From contig CM071600.1 in the NCBI GenBank assembly GCA_036435485.1, positions 63,299,546 through 63,363,545 of the forward strand: a DNA stretch of 64,000 nt, given 5' to 3'. The notes beneath the pieces were generated by a model, which saw only the letters and a list, made by a program, of their open reading frames with translations, searched no databases and was not told the origin of the DNA. The position numbers and the translations under genes are program-made. Numbering within the stretch: the stretch's first letter is position 1; each line of letters starts with the position of its first letter. Below are positions 45,617 through 56,754 of the stretch, piece by piece. The stretch comes from Saposhnikovia divaricata (Eukaryota; Streptophyta; Magnoliopsida; Apiales; Apiaceae).

Positions 45617-46011
45617 GTGTGGGTCCCACTTTTTGGGGCAACTGTGGGGCCCACTTGCTCAATGTGCAAGCCCTATTGTAACACCTAATATGACCTACTG
45701 CAACACATGTAGTGATAAAAATAACAGCCTATTGCAACACACTTTGTACCTATTGTAACACCACAAGTGTAACAAAAAAAATGTACTACCTGAATATCGA
45801 ATTTCCCATCAAATAAACCAACAACCAACTCAAGTCTTAATTTCATTCACCAAAAACATAACTAGTACAGTAACAAACTACATCAACCAATCAAATCTAG
45901 CATCATTAAAAAAAAAATTAAAACGTACAAGTACTAGAAGACAATAACATAATCGTTTTTAACAACCACTTTGAAATGTCATGAGCCGGATTTATAACAT
46001 GTAGCTAGGAT
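45598..46011. other. Palindrome-rich segment and CTATTGTAACAC repeats
   Basis: 45598-45655 is unusually GC-rich, with nested palindromes (CACATGTG, GGGGCCC, CCCACGTGTGGG). From 45671 to 45770 there are four copies of CTATTGTAACACC / CTACTGCAACAC / CTATTGCAACAC. Similar words in inverted orientation lie at 54423-54622. No gene in the rest. Confidence 0.5.
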
Positions 46012-46135
46012 CTAACAGCCCTCCTCTTGGTGCTCTATGTGTATTAGGTGCAAGTCATCAAAAAGATTAAAGATATGATTTTTCTTTCTCGTTTTATCAA
46101 CCATCCTTTTGTAGAGAATTGCAGTTGCGAGTCTC
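46012..46135 (-). CDS. Possible downstream exon (tentative)
   Basis: On the minus strand, after a T-rich tract and CTGTAATTTCAG, one frame encodes about 40 residues (RLATAILYKRMVDK... FNLFDDLHLIHIEHQEEGC) to a stop at 46014-46012. It looks protein-like. The best acceptor would read in another frame, and the upstream gene already has a stop at 46357-46355, so it may be 3' UTR, an alternative last exon or part of another gene. Confidence 0.25.
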
Positions 46136-46354
46136 CTTTAAACCTGAAATTACAGAAAATAAAAGTCATTTCCTAGGTAATCACGAAGCAACAAAAAATG
46201 ATAACTCTTTATTATTGAAATTTTCTATGTCATAACTATCACTTTTAGATATGATTTATTACTGGATAAGCCCAAACATCTAATGCATATGATTTTTGTT
46301 TTTGCATAATATTGCAAGTAAGTTCATAGGCAATTTCCCTACTTTCAGATGCAT

Positions 46355-48447
46355 TCATGTTAAAATGCAATAAACAAATGCTAACAAAATATCGAAGGTA
46401 AGTGTGTTGAGACTCATGCATAACCCCAATCCTAATACTGCCGATATCAATATTACATAAACTGCCTTCAAACGAAACTGCAAGAAACAAAATTGTTATG
46501 ATAATTTTACTTGTGATAGAAAATGTAAAATACACCAGATGAAAACTGAAAAATGCCAGTGTGCGTAGTAAGACACTTTTTGGATTCTTATAGAGGGACA
46601 CCTTGAGAAAACATGTATAATAATGAGCGAATCAAATACATTACTCACCATGGAATAGAAAAGATGAAGTGTCATGGCTACTAGTGCAAATTCAAACGTC
46701 GCGTAAGTCCATATATACTCCCTGATTGCTGCATGTGTATATTTCAAATGTCAGTCTGCAGAAGTGCCTCCTCATAAATAGCAATAATAACTAGGTTTGA
46801 GGTTGGTTATATCGAGGATGATCGCAAGTGAAGATGCAAAAAGACCCAACATGAGAGAGAATGGTACAGTAATGACTACTACATCAGTTTTTAGGTCATG
46901 AATCTACAGACAAGAACACATAAAATCAGCTATCGATTTATACATGTTATACAGAATCTGGTCGTCGTACCGATGCTTAGAAGTATGAATCACTTTCAAA
47001 TATTTCAATAAATAATGTGAAATTTAAGTTTTCTCATATCGTGTGACCACACAAACTGAAGTATAATGACCAAACAACAGATATGTATTTTTACAACCAC
47101 ATGAGTTTGTGTGTGTGTGTGTACACACACATGATCTTTACCGCTTGGAAACCTTGATCTTGAACCAGCTCTATGGGGTCGCTGGAGTTAAATTAAGCTT
47201 TCAATCATATTCAGACTTCTGTGATTGATAAAGTACTAACTTCCCCCAAAAATAATATTTATTAGTGCACTTGTCAAACCTCAGTGTGAGAGATGAACGT
47301 TGGTGTTGGAATATATGGTTATTAATCGTGACCATGAGCTTCCTGGTGACAACCTTCTCTCTTCCTTACGACCTTCTAACATTGTATTCGAAAAATTAAT
47401 ATTAAAAAAAAAAGAGAAGTAAATATGTTAGAAAGGCCAAAGAACAGCCGGTTACCTTGACATTATAAAATTCAATGTAATTTGCATCTAAACCAGACAC
47501 AGGCTGGCCTTGAAATGTGTACATGTAAAGACGGTTCTCTTCCACGTAGGGAATGCTACGGTTTCAAACAACAAACCTAAATTTAATATGCACCTAATTT
47601 TTCCTGCCGTAGAGGTCGTAAAGTTCATAATTCTGAATTAACCTGTTAAGGAATATCAATGATAGTTTAATACTCAAAAGTAGTACACTCATATGACAGG
47701 TTGATTTATAGGGTAATTAACAAACCTATAGAAGGACAATGCATAAAACTAACAAGTAGCTGTTCATGATGCAACCAGACTCTTCAACTTAAAATACACA
47801 CATGAACTATAAATTAAACACAAAATCATTTCCTAATATTCGAAGTTGATTCAAAATTGTCAAGCAGCTGTCCAAGTATATGCGACTTAAGGTAAGATTG
47901 ATCATATGAATCAGAGCAAAAGGTTCTTAACATGTCAACATGTGCCACTCCTAGATCTTTATTAAACTTATCAATTTGTTTATTTCATGGTATTGTTAAC
48001 ATGTGCTACTCCTATATCTAAGCAAACGTGTCCTGTTGCAAATAATTCAAATTACTTTTTTTTAGTATTCAGTTATTAAAGATAAAAAAGCTTGTCATCA
48101 TCCAAACATGTCTAAAAATGGAAAAATATAATCTTTAAAACAATAACAGAAGAATAACACATTTAACAAATCATGAATTAAAAGAAAGTCCAAACCTTCT
48201 TCTTGCTCTCTGCTCTTTTTGCCTTGAATTTAGAATCAAAAAAATGTAAGATAACCGCTAAATTAGTAATCCATCGATACATAAAAAATAAAAGTACAAG
48301 AAACATACTATAGATGCCAACTTCATTATCTACACAAATTTACAATTACAATTTATGTATATAAGCATGTCTGTGGATACAAACCCTTCTTTCAACGAAG
48401 CTCAACCGATTGGAAACAAAAGGAGATAACTCCAGATCCAAAATCAT
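46355..48447 (-). CDS. Ten-exon gene for a small multi-pass membrane protein (possibly frameshifted)
   Basis: Exons on the minus strand: 48447-48385, 48329-48309, 48222-48196, 47632-47594, 47555-47456, 47353-47280, 47181-47142, 46903-46792, 46728-46649 and 46477-46355. Each ends at GT and starts after AG. Phases fit from exon 1 through 3 and from 5 through 10, giving about 225 residues. The start is the ATG of MILDLELSPFVSNRLSF. The middle is soluble (PYVEENRLYMYTFQGQPVSG). Three hydrophobic segments follow, near VVVITVPFSLMLGLFASSLA, FEFALVAMTLHLFY and VYVILISAVLGLGL. Exon 4 is one base too long for the frame: GGAAAAATTAG ends in a stop, and one fewer A would fit. The gene may thus be a pseudogene, or an exon is missed. 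I do not recognise the family by name. A retrotransposon lies 39 bp upstream of the ATG. Confidence 0.65.
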
Positions 48448-48486
48448 TGCATTCTTTATAAATATTTCTCTTTCGCTGTCTCAATA

Positions 48487-48945
48487 TGTAGGAAGTATAG
48501 GTTAAGAATTTTACTAAAATAGTGACATCACTAACGAAATTACCAACAAATTGTTCGAGGCACGTGAAAACCACGCTGTCCTTAAAACAGATAAGCCCCT
48601 TCCATGTGGTGCTTGAAGGTCGATCGGCTTCCGTTTCCCAGGATACAACGAACAGAGGTGATTTGAAACACTTACAAACCTACCTCCTACGAACCGAACA
48701 CATATTGCTCTATCCCACAGAATTGATTCTAAAACTCTCTAAAGAAGATTAAAGAGGATAAAATATGTTGAAGAAAGTTTTCTATATCTTTTCAAGAAGC
48801 TCTAAACCCCAAGTATAAAAACTCCACACAATTTGTAACTTACCAACTCCTTTAATATTATAACCTCCCCATAATAACCCATTAACTTAGGAGTTACAAA
48901 ATAAAATAAAGAAATGCAATTAATTTTATTCACATAATTCCAACA
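48487..48945 (-). repeat. 3' LTR of the 4.95-kb element
   Basis: Minus strand TGTTGGAATTATG ... ACTTCCTACA, 459 bp. It is the segment nearest the downstream gene and could donate promoter or polyadenylation signals. Confidence 0.9.
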
Positions 48946-51900
48946 ATCCCCCACATGAATAAAATTGACATTGCAAAATGACTCTTTGACACGGAGATAG
49001 AGCGCGCGGTAGAAACCAGCATAGGATAGGTAGGCGTACACCCTTGAACCTTCCCTTGTAAGAACATATTTACATTTCTAGAATTTCAGTAGTCGCGTTG
49101 ACCTTGAACTGCCCTTCTGTATTGTGAAATGATGATACATCCCCCACTGGAGTCTTTCCCTATATTTGTTCAGTTCTCACTGTTAAGCCTATTTTGGTCC
49201 TGAGCTTTAGCCTGGTTCTGTGAGTTTTTCCCAGAATTAGCCCCCACAATTCCTTCTTGAAGCGACCCCACTTCACTCACATAGGTGATCTCTCGAATAA
49301 TACATATGTATTATTTATTCGACATATCGAAACATGAGGATCATTAAAAGCATTGCTTAGCCTTACCCAATTTTATCACTGTTTTTTCATCATAGGAATG
49401 GACCCAGGAGTAAAACCCCCAAAATGATCTCACTAAGTCTTTACAGTTAGGTTGTCCCATTGAACCAAGATCTTGGGATCTCCAGTCAACAAGGTTGGGT
49501 TTCCTTTGTATCGACTTTTATTATGGGCTTTAGCCCCATTCCTTTCGATGATTTCTCAACTAACTCTCTTGTTAACCCTTTGGTTATCGGATCCGCAGTG
49601 TTATCTTTGACCTTAAATGATCAATAGTGATAACTTCAGTTGAGAGTAGTTGTCTAATGGAATTGTGTCGACGATAAAGATGTTTCGACATTCCATTACA
49701 ATCTTTTTCGCTATACTCGTGCATCTTAACTTTGGCATATGTCACATTTTGGTAATCACTTTACCAGTCATCAGCTAAGGCTTCAATTAGTCATTGACCT
49801 TACCAATTTTTAGCGTCCCAAAAATTAGTAATATCAATTTATCTCATTACCAAGTTTAAGCGTCCTCAAACAGGCAATACTCATGCACCTAACTACCAAA
49901 TTTGAGCGTCCTCAAAATGGTAGCTATTATTTATTATGAAGCCATTGCATTTCACAACAATATCCGGATTATATATGCCATTTTTCATGTTTATGTTGTT
50001 TCACTCAACATAATCACCAAATCGCAGTCTTTCTATATTTGCCTTAGCAAAGAAACCCTAAGGTTATCTCACGTAGATTTCCTTCAATTCTTCGTTCAGA
50101 AAGACTGTCTCAATGTTCATTGATGTACTTCAAATTTCGCAATGTCGATAATTTAAGTAACATCTTGACGAACCATACTCTTGTAACTCAAGAATAAATC
50201 ATAAAGTAAGTTAGGTCTTCACTTTTGACTGTAATCTTTTAATTATCAGTCTGACCTTTTACTTTTCTTGTACCCATATTTTTTTTTTCTAATTTGAAAA
50301 TTCGTTTGGGCTCAAATGGCATCTATCTCGCAAGAAGATCCATCCATATATTTATTAACCACGATTCTGTCACATAGAATCACTTCTCTCATAGAAACAC
50401 ATAATTCTAGTCAATTTCTCTATTGACATCCATTTTCTCATAGGATCATCAGAGAATTCTTATAGCTTCTCTCAAGTTTTGAGGTTTACATTCAAGCAAA
50501 ATTTCAGACATTTTTTTTTTTGGCTAACAAAAATTTTAAATCTTTTGCCCTCTAGGTTCAACCTGACATTCATCCAATAACTCATAATTTTATTTGGATA
50601 AATTTTAATTACAGATCTACAAGGAACTACTAGCTCATCAAAGAAGCATTCTTAGATTCCGTAATTGCGTTTTAATGATCTCACAAATTAGATCTATCTG
50701 CATGCTACAAGATATCATTAGACTCAAACGTTGTCTATATATATCCATCCCAAAAACCTCAATTTGTTTTGGATCTCCTTTTACCTTAATAGGCATTGGT
50801 ATCATGACATCTTCAAGATACCCCACATTTTGAATATTTTTAAGAAAGTCAAAATGCATTCCAAAACTAATAGGAACTAATTAATTTCTTTAATGGTGTC
50901 TTGTTTAAGGAATGATTAGTCTCTTTTTAGCTAATATCCTCATATTCAACGATAGTCTCAACTGATCACAATCATTTTTGCATCTCCCATTAGAATGCAA
51001 CTCATACCTGCAGCTACTCCATTCATCTAATTCGAGTAAAGTGTTGTAATCAATGTATTACTATAAAGTAATCACACAACTTGTTACTACCTCTCACTAG
51101 AGCAGGTTTCACGTCGTTCATTAAAAACCTCTAAGATTTTAATATCATGTTCAAAGAACTTTCCTGTTCTTGAAAAATTCAACTATTTTTTTTTTCAATT
51201 TCAATTTGGTTCACAAGAGAACTTAATTTTCTGGCTCATCAACTGGTACAACCAAAAGAGGTCCGAGGAAGAACATAAACTTCTTATAAACCCCCATTCA
51301 GTGATCCTTGATCAACTGATGCGTTAGGGTTAACAACATTATGGATTTCTCCAAATTTCAGCATATAGAGCTGACCGCAATGCATATTAGGTATCACATG
51401 GATCACTATAATAGGCTCGTGTGTCACCGTCTCAACAGACCGACACCAACATGAGATATAATAATTTTTCCGGATCTAATTGGAAAAATATAAATTTCAT
51501 GCCGACCCACAACCTGTACTCCATAGATACAAGATTCGTTAGGTTTTTTAACGTCTCGAACCATTCAACCAAGATTGATCTATCGTCGCAAAATATAATT
51601 AAGCTAATAATTTTTACAATTAAAAATTATTACTTAATTTTCACAAACATCATAATGATTTAAATAATAAAATCTTAAAAAATCTTTTTAATCACATGGA
51701 TCGAAGCCATGAAGTTTTCTAACACATTGACGATCATAATATCACTCATATAAGGTAGAAAATTAATGCATAAGTGTACAAACCAATTCTCTCATACTTT
51801 AAACTTCCAAAATAAGACCAGAGACATGCAAATGACTTCACTCAAGTCATATCAATATTATTTTACTAGTGGCTTGAAAATTATAAAAATTCATGTCAAA

Positions 51901-52975
51901 TTAGACAAGAAATGCATGCATTCAGACAACCCAATTATCATATTAAAATCTTAACACCACCAGAGAGGACCAAGAGGGGGGAAAAAACCAACACATTCAT
52001 TTTTTTTCTTAACAAAAATTAAGAAACACATTGATTAATTAAAAGCAATTAACCTCAATAGACTCATCCTGATATTTTTTTTTCCCAATAAAACACGCCA
52101 GAGTTATGCTAGCAACTATAATAATAGTACAAAGCACAACCATATCCTCCATGGTAACATCTAAAAGAAAAGGTCAAACGTATAGTAAAATATAACAAAA
52201 GCGTTACATAAAAAACATTAATACTCATTTACTACCTAGCTGACCTTTTTAATCAAGCAAAGATGTTTTTTTTTCAAGAAAAAAAAAAATTTAATATAAT
52301 GTCACAATTTAATATAATGTCATAAAACATATACAAACATGCATCTCTTATATATGCCAAGCAGGATCATGGCAATATAGTACACGGGTACAAAATCAGG
52401 AACTATAACCCAACAATCATCAATAAACTAGTTGCAGTTACGAAACATGCATTTTTTAATCATAATAATTATGATCAAATAAAAATTGTATGACCAAGAG
52501 AGGAACCAAAGTAATATTTAATAACAATAGTGCCTAATACATCACATGCTTATGCACTCTATACTCCTTTAACAAAAACTCACCAGTCTTATTATAATAA
52601 CAAGTACCATTTAACAATCTACATGCATGGATATCGAATAATCATTATCAAGAAAATTATAGACTAATAATATTCAGTAGGCATGCAAGAAAAAGCTTTT
52701 GACCCACCTAATATAAAGAACGTGGTCTGAAATTAAGATCAAAATCAAAGCATGTAAATCACAAATATGGCATACATGAGTTATGTGAGATAGTAAAAGT
52801 AACCAACCAGTGTAAGTCTAATCAGGCTAATCACAATAACTTGCGCATAGAATTAATCCCAAAAAAAAAAACATAAGCGTCATCAGAATAATATACTCCC
52901 AAGAAAAAAAATATCCAAACAAATTAGTTTACAGATTAAACTAATCCATAAGAATTATGTTATCTGTTTTAAGCT
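48946..52975 (-). other. Internal region of the 4.95-kb element
   Basis: About 4 kb, AT-rich and mostly without frames. Apart from the RNase H scrap near 49520-49715, a minus-strand frame at 50859-50638 (73 codons) has no recognised motif. Direct repeats of the word TTGAGCGTCCTCAAA occur near 49850-49920. Confidence 0.6.
49520..49715 (-). pseudogene. pol: Copia RNase H C-terminal scrap
   Basis: Minus-strand frames encode, with one frame change, HLYRRHNSIRQLLSTEVITI, then DNTADPITKGLTRELVEKSS and KGMGLKP. This is the typical C-terminus of plant copia RNase H. It lies about 600 bp from the polypurine tract, as expected for the end of pol. Confidence 0.75.
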
Positions 52976-53433
52976 TGTAGGAAGTATAGGTTAAGAATTT
53001 ACTAAAATAGTGACATCACTAACGAAATTACCAACAAATTGTTCGAGGCACGTGAAAACCACGCTGTCCTTAAAACAGATAAGCCCCTTCCATGTGGTGC
53101 TTGAAGGTCGATCGGCTTCCGTTTCCCAGGATACAACGAACAGAGGTGATTTGAAGCACTTACAAACCCGCCTCCTACGAACCGAACACATATTACTCTA
53201 TCCCACAGAATTGATTCTAAAACTCTCTAAAGAAGATTAAAGAGGATAAAATATGTTGAAGAAAGTTTTCTATATCTTTTCAAGAAGCTCTAAACCCCAA
53301 GTATAAAAACTCCACACAATTTGTAACTTACCAACTCCTTTAATATTATAACCTCCTCATAATAACCCATTAACTTAAGAGTTACAAAATAAAATAAAGA
53401 AATGCAATTAATTTTATTCACATAATTCCAACA
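52976..53433 (-). repeat. 5' LTR of the 4.95-kb element
   Basis: 458 bp, near-identical to 48487-48945, followed on the right by target copy CAATA. Confidence 0.9.
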
Positions 53434-54420
53434 CAATATTCTCTCCAGTTTTTAAATATGGTTAACCAAGAGAAATGTAAGAATCCTTGAGTTGGAATCT
53501 TGACAATAAACATGGTGAAAGTTAATTTACAAAGAGAGGGGGAGAGATGGAGAATGAGATAAAGAGAGGGAGAGAGAGATAAATAGAGAGACAGAGACAT
53601 AAGGAGAGATATACATAAAGAGAGACAGAGAGAGGGGGAAGAGGGGTCAAACTAAGCTAAAAATACACAAATCGAAGCATGTAACAAAAATCGAAGCATT
53701 TAAAGAGAGATTTAACCTCAAATTGATATCAAACGCCTTCGAACACAAACCCAGTTACGATTAACCCTAATTGAATCTTTCAACCAAACTTCGATTAACT
53801 CAGCTCGAATCCTAATTGAGTCCTTGAACAAAGCTTTGATTAACCTAGCTCGAACCCTAATTGAATCCTAGAACCCTAATTGAATCAGTGAGAGAGACGA
53901 GAGATGTGAGAGACTGAGAGGTGAGAAATGAGTGAAGTGTTTTTTTCCCAATTCTTTTCCCCGACTTATGTTTGACTATCCCCAATTCTAAATTTTGGTT
54001 TTGCCGCTCTCTTTTTTATTTGCCGCTCAGCCCCTTTCAATGATTCATTGTACTTTTTATATTTTTTTAAAAAAATATTACAAATTTATTTTAATTTGTT
54101 GATATTAAATTATAATTATTAAATTTATTATATTCATAATTTGGAAGTAATAAACAGTTTATATAAACTATTATTTTTTTTGTTAAATTTTTATGTGATT
54201 TGAATCAAAATTTAATAATTTTTGTATATTACTTTATTTTAAAACCTTTTTATCCTAAACTTATAAACAAAATTTAATATTTACGAAATATGAATAACTC
54301 AATTATTTGATGGAATATTACGTTTTACAATGATAACTTCAACAATTTTATTAAAATTAATTATTTTTAAAGTCAAATAATTATTAAATCATTAATTTTA
54401 AATAAAATAAAATTTTGTTC
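53434..54420 (-). promoter_or_regulatory. Probable displaced leader and promoter region of the membrane-protein gene
   Basis: Continuous with the gene's upstream side once the retrotransposon is discounted. The GA/CT-rich tract at 53537-53640 and repeated CCCTAATTGAATC words (53760-53890) look like a plant 5' leader. 54000-54420 is AT-rich with no gene. No transcription start can be fixed from sequence alone. Confidence 0.4.
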
Positions 54421-54422
54421 AT

Positions 54423-54622
54423 GAATACTCTATGGTAACACGTCTCATGGTGTTGCCCACTGTAACACCTTTTATAACTAAAGTAACATACTTTTATGGA
54501 TTTAGTAACACCACAATCACAAGGTTGCGATAGCTCAAAAATTTCATAGCTATGGTAACATCCAAGAAGGTAACACCCATGCCAAAACGTTACAATAGAT
54601 CATCTATGGCGTAATGCTTGTA
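54423..54622. repeat. Subterminal-like repeats, inverted relative to 45671-45770
   Basis: Read on the minus strand, the words CTATTGTAAC, CTATCGCAAC and several GTGTTAC(C) occur, matching the CTATYGYAAC words at 45671-45770 in inverted orientation. The outer end reads CTACAAGCATTACGCC on the minus strand, faintly like a CACTA transposon end. Confidence 0.4.
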
Positions 54623-54754
54623 GCTTCATCTTTTCCCTCCATTTCCCTCCTTTCTTGCTCATCTAACTCAATAACAATTCTTTAAGCATTTAGACGTTCT
54701 TCATTCATTTCATTTTCATTTCTAGCTTGGCTTGTTGAAGTTGATGGCCTTTCT

Positions 54755-55198
54755 CAGAGCCGGTCCTGAGATTTTGGATGCCCTGTGCAAAACAAAAAAA
54801 AGTGCCCTAATACTAATAAATTTTTTTTAACAACTACATAAAATATTAAACATTAACTGAAATTTGTAAAAAAACATTTAATAACTTTAATGATATTTAT
54901 AGTCTACACGGTTAACAATAAAAATAATGAGTATTAGTTGAAATTTGAAAGCAAAATTGTGTGTAAGTATAATATTTTCTTATTTTGCTCAATATAATAA
55001 TTTTTTAATTATTTTGACAACACCATTTTCAATTTTTTTTCTCATTTACAAATTTTTTTAACCTTTAAAATTAAACTTAACTTTTTTTTTACAAATAAAA
55101 TATACATACATATATACACCTACCTAAAAAAATGTGCTCTAGTAAAATGTAGTGCCCTGTGCGATCGAACATGTCGCATATGCTCAGGGCCGGCTCTG
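54755..55198. mobile_element. hAT-like MITE, 444 bp
   Basis: The termini CAGAGCCGGTCCTGAG and (inverted) CAGAGCCGGCCCTGAG differ at one base. The 8-bp target duplication GCCTTTCT is perfect (54747-54754 and 55199-55206). It interrupts a minus-strand low-complexity frame (54623-55253) that looks like remnant coding sequence of unknown origin. Confidence 0.9.
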
Positions 55199-55253
55199 GC
55201 CTTTCTTGTTCCGGTTGGGAAGAGGCGTGTCGTTGAGTAGATGCTTGAATCGT

Positions 55254-56754
55254 TGTTTACACTAAACACGCAAGCGTACGTGGTCACAAGTAATATAGAT
55301 AGAAGTCAAGTTCGTCCCCACAGAGATCTGGTTAGGTTTCAATTCAGTTCATGCACCTATGCAACAATGTATGATTATTATTCACTGCTAAGACAAATAA
55401 AAAGATTAAGTTTTTACTAACTATAATTAACTAGGATATAAATTAACAAACTAAAAATTACTAACTAATGAGAATTAAAATTGAATTACTTATAAGAATA
55501 AAAACATGGGATCATAACTTCATTATCTACTTCACTTAGAGTCGTAGCCTTTAATCAATACATGTGATGGTTTTGATATATGATCGGACAACACGAAACA
55601 AGTAAAAGCTACCTCTCGGTATACTAATACCAAACTACGCATGCATCCACAAAAGAGATAGAAGATGGGTAGACACCAAATATGTTTAGACCCTATATCT
55701 CTATAGAATTTGAAACCATAAAGGTTTAAGCACAAGTTATCCACATGGATCACATAGGGCAGCATAATATCTCTATTTACGCAATAAATCATGATGTTAA
55801 AACATCAACCTATCCTATGATAGCATGGCAAGTTCTAAATCTCAAGATCCACTCTCGTTTAGCAAGAGATTAACAAATTAGATGTTCGCGACGCATCTAA
55901 ATACATGAAACACAACCATACGAGGATATCAAGAATTCACCACACATAAATCTTTAAAGCATGCAAACTACTAAGCTACATAGATAAATCTGTTAGAATC
56001 CCATGACAACGATTAGCTCATAATTGAACCGTTCATCGTCATGGGATTTGATGAAAACATGATATAAAACAAGATATGAATAAAATAAGTAATTATATTA
56101 ATAAACAAAGAGTTAATAAAACAAATCTAGAATCCAGAATAACACAAAAGATGAAGTAGATCTAGATCTGTCGCTTGTCACGAGCGTTGAATCCTTCTCT
56201 CCTTTTCTCCCTTGCAGATCTAAGCTATGATACAATAATAATAACTCTCCTAATTACAATGCTAAGTTGTGTTTAAATAGGCTCTAGATTTCTTGCCCAA
56301 CAGGAAATTACCTTCTATTACAATTAGAATTCGATTAAGGTACTAAAACCTGCCCAAAATATAATTAGAATTAGAAAAAGGGCAAAACAGTAATCTTTCA
56401 GCCTTGCTTCACAAAGAACACGTGCGCGAATTTTAACTACACGCTCCCTGCACCTGCTTTCTATCCCAGGTTGTAGAAAATGTCTCAAGCTTCGCGTGAG
56501 CTGTAAGATCGCTGAAAATGGACTTCTAGAACTCCGGATATGGCCAAAACAGTGTAGACTGCGTAACCTTCCCGGAAAATCCGAATTTTAATCAATTAAT
56601 CCTCCAAACACGATAGAAGCATTACGCATAATCGACATTCTTGCAACTCTGCACAACTAATCAAAACACATCAAAACTACAATAAACATGAGTCCAAGAC
56701 AATCAATTTAAGCCGATATGGAATGCTCCAAGTGGATATAAAATCCACTTATCA
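55254..56754 (-). repeat. 3' LTR of a Ty3/gypsy-type element
   Basis: Minus strand TGATAAGTGG ... TGTAAACA, 1501 bp. It is preceded by GTTTAAGTTTGGGTGTG, a polypurine-type tract common before Athila/Tat-like LTRs. Its inner half is repeated at 59293-59951. Confidence 0.75.

Larger units (their letters stand above)
48487..53433 (-). mobile_element. Non-autonomous copia-type LTR retrotransposon, 4.95 kb
   Basis: LTRs 48487-48945 and 52976-53433 differ at only about 7 positions and one single-base indel by eye. The target duplication CAATA lies at 48482-48486 and 53434-53438. A polypurine tract, ATGTGGGGGAT on the minus strand, precedes the left LTR, so the element points left. The interior holds only scraps of copia RNase H, and no intact pol. 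The sequence after the right LTR does not match the usual TGGTATCAGAGC primer-binding site. It lies in the same orientation as the gene at 46355-48447, directly upstream of its ATG. Confidence 0.9.

Noticed and set aside
47101..47130. GT/AC run as a regulatory or Z-DNA element
   Set aside because: A short simple repeat within an intron of the membrane-protein gene; no further evidence.
48522..48752. A 76-codon plus-strand frame repeated at 53010-53240
   Set aside because: Lies in the LTR pair of the copia-type element; the repetition is due to the LTRs.
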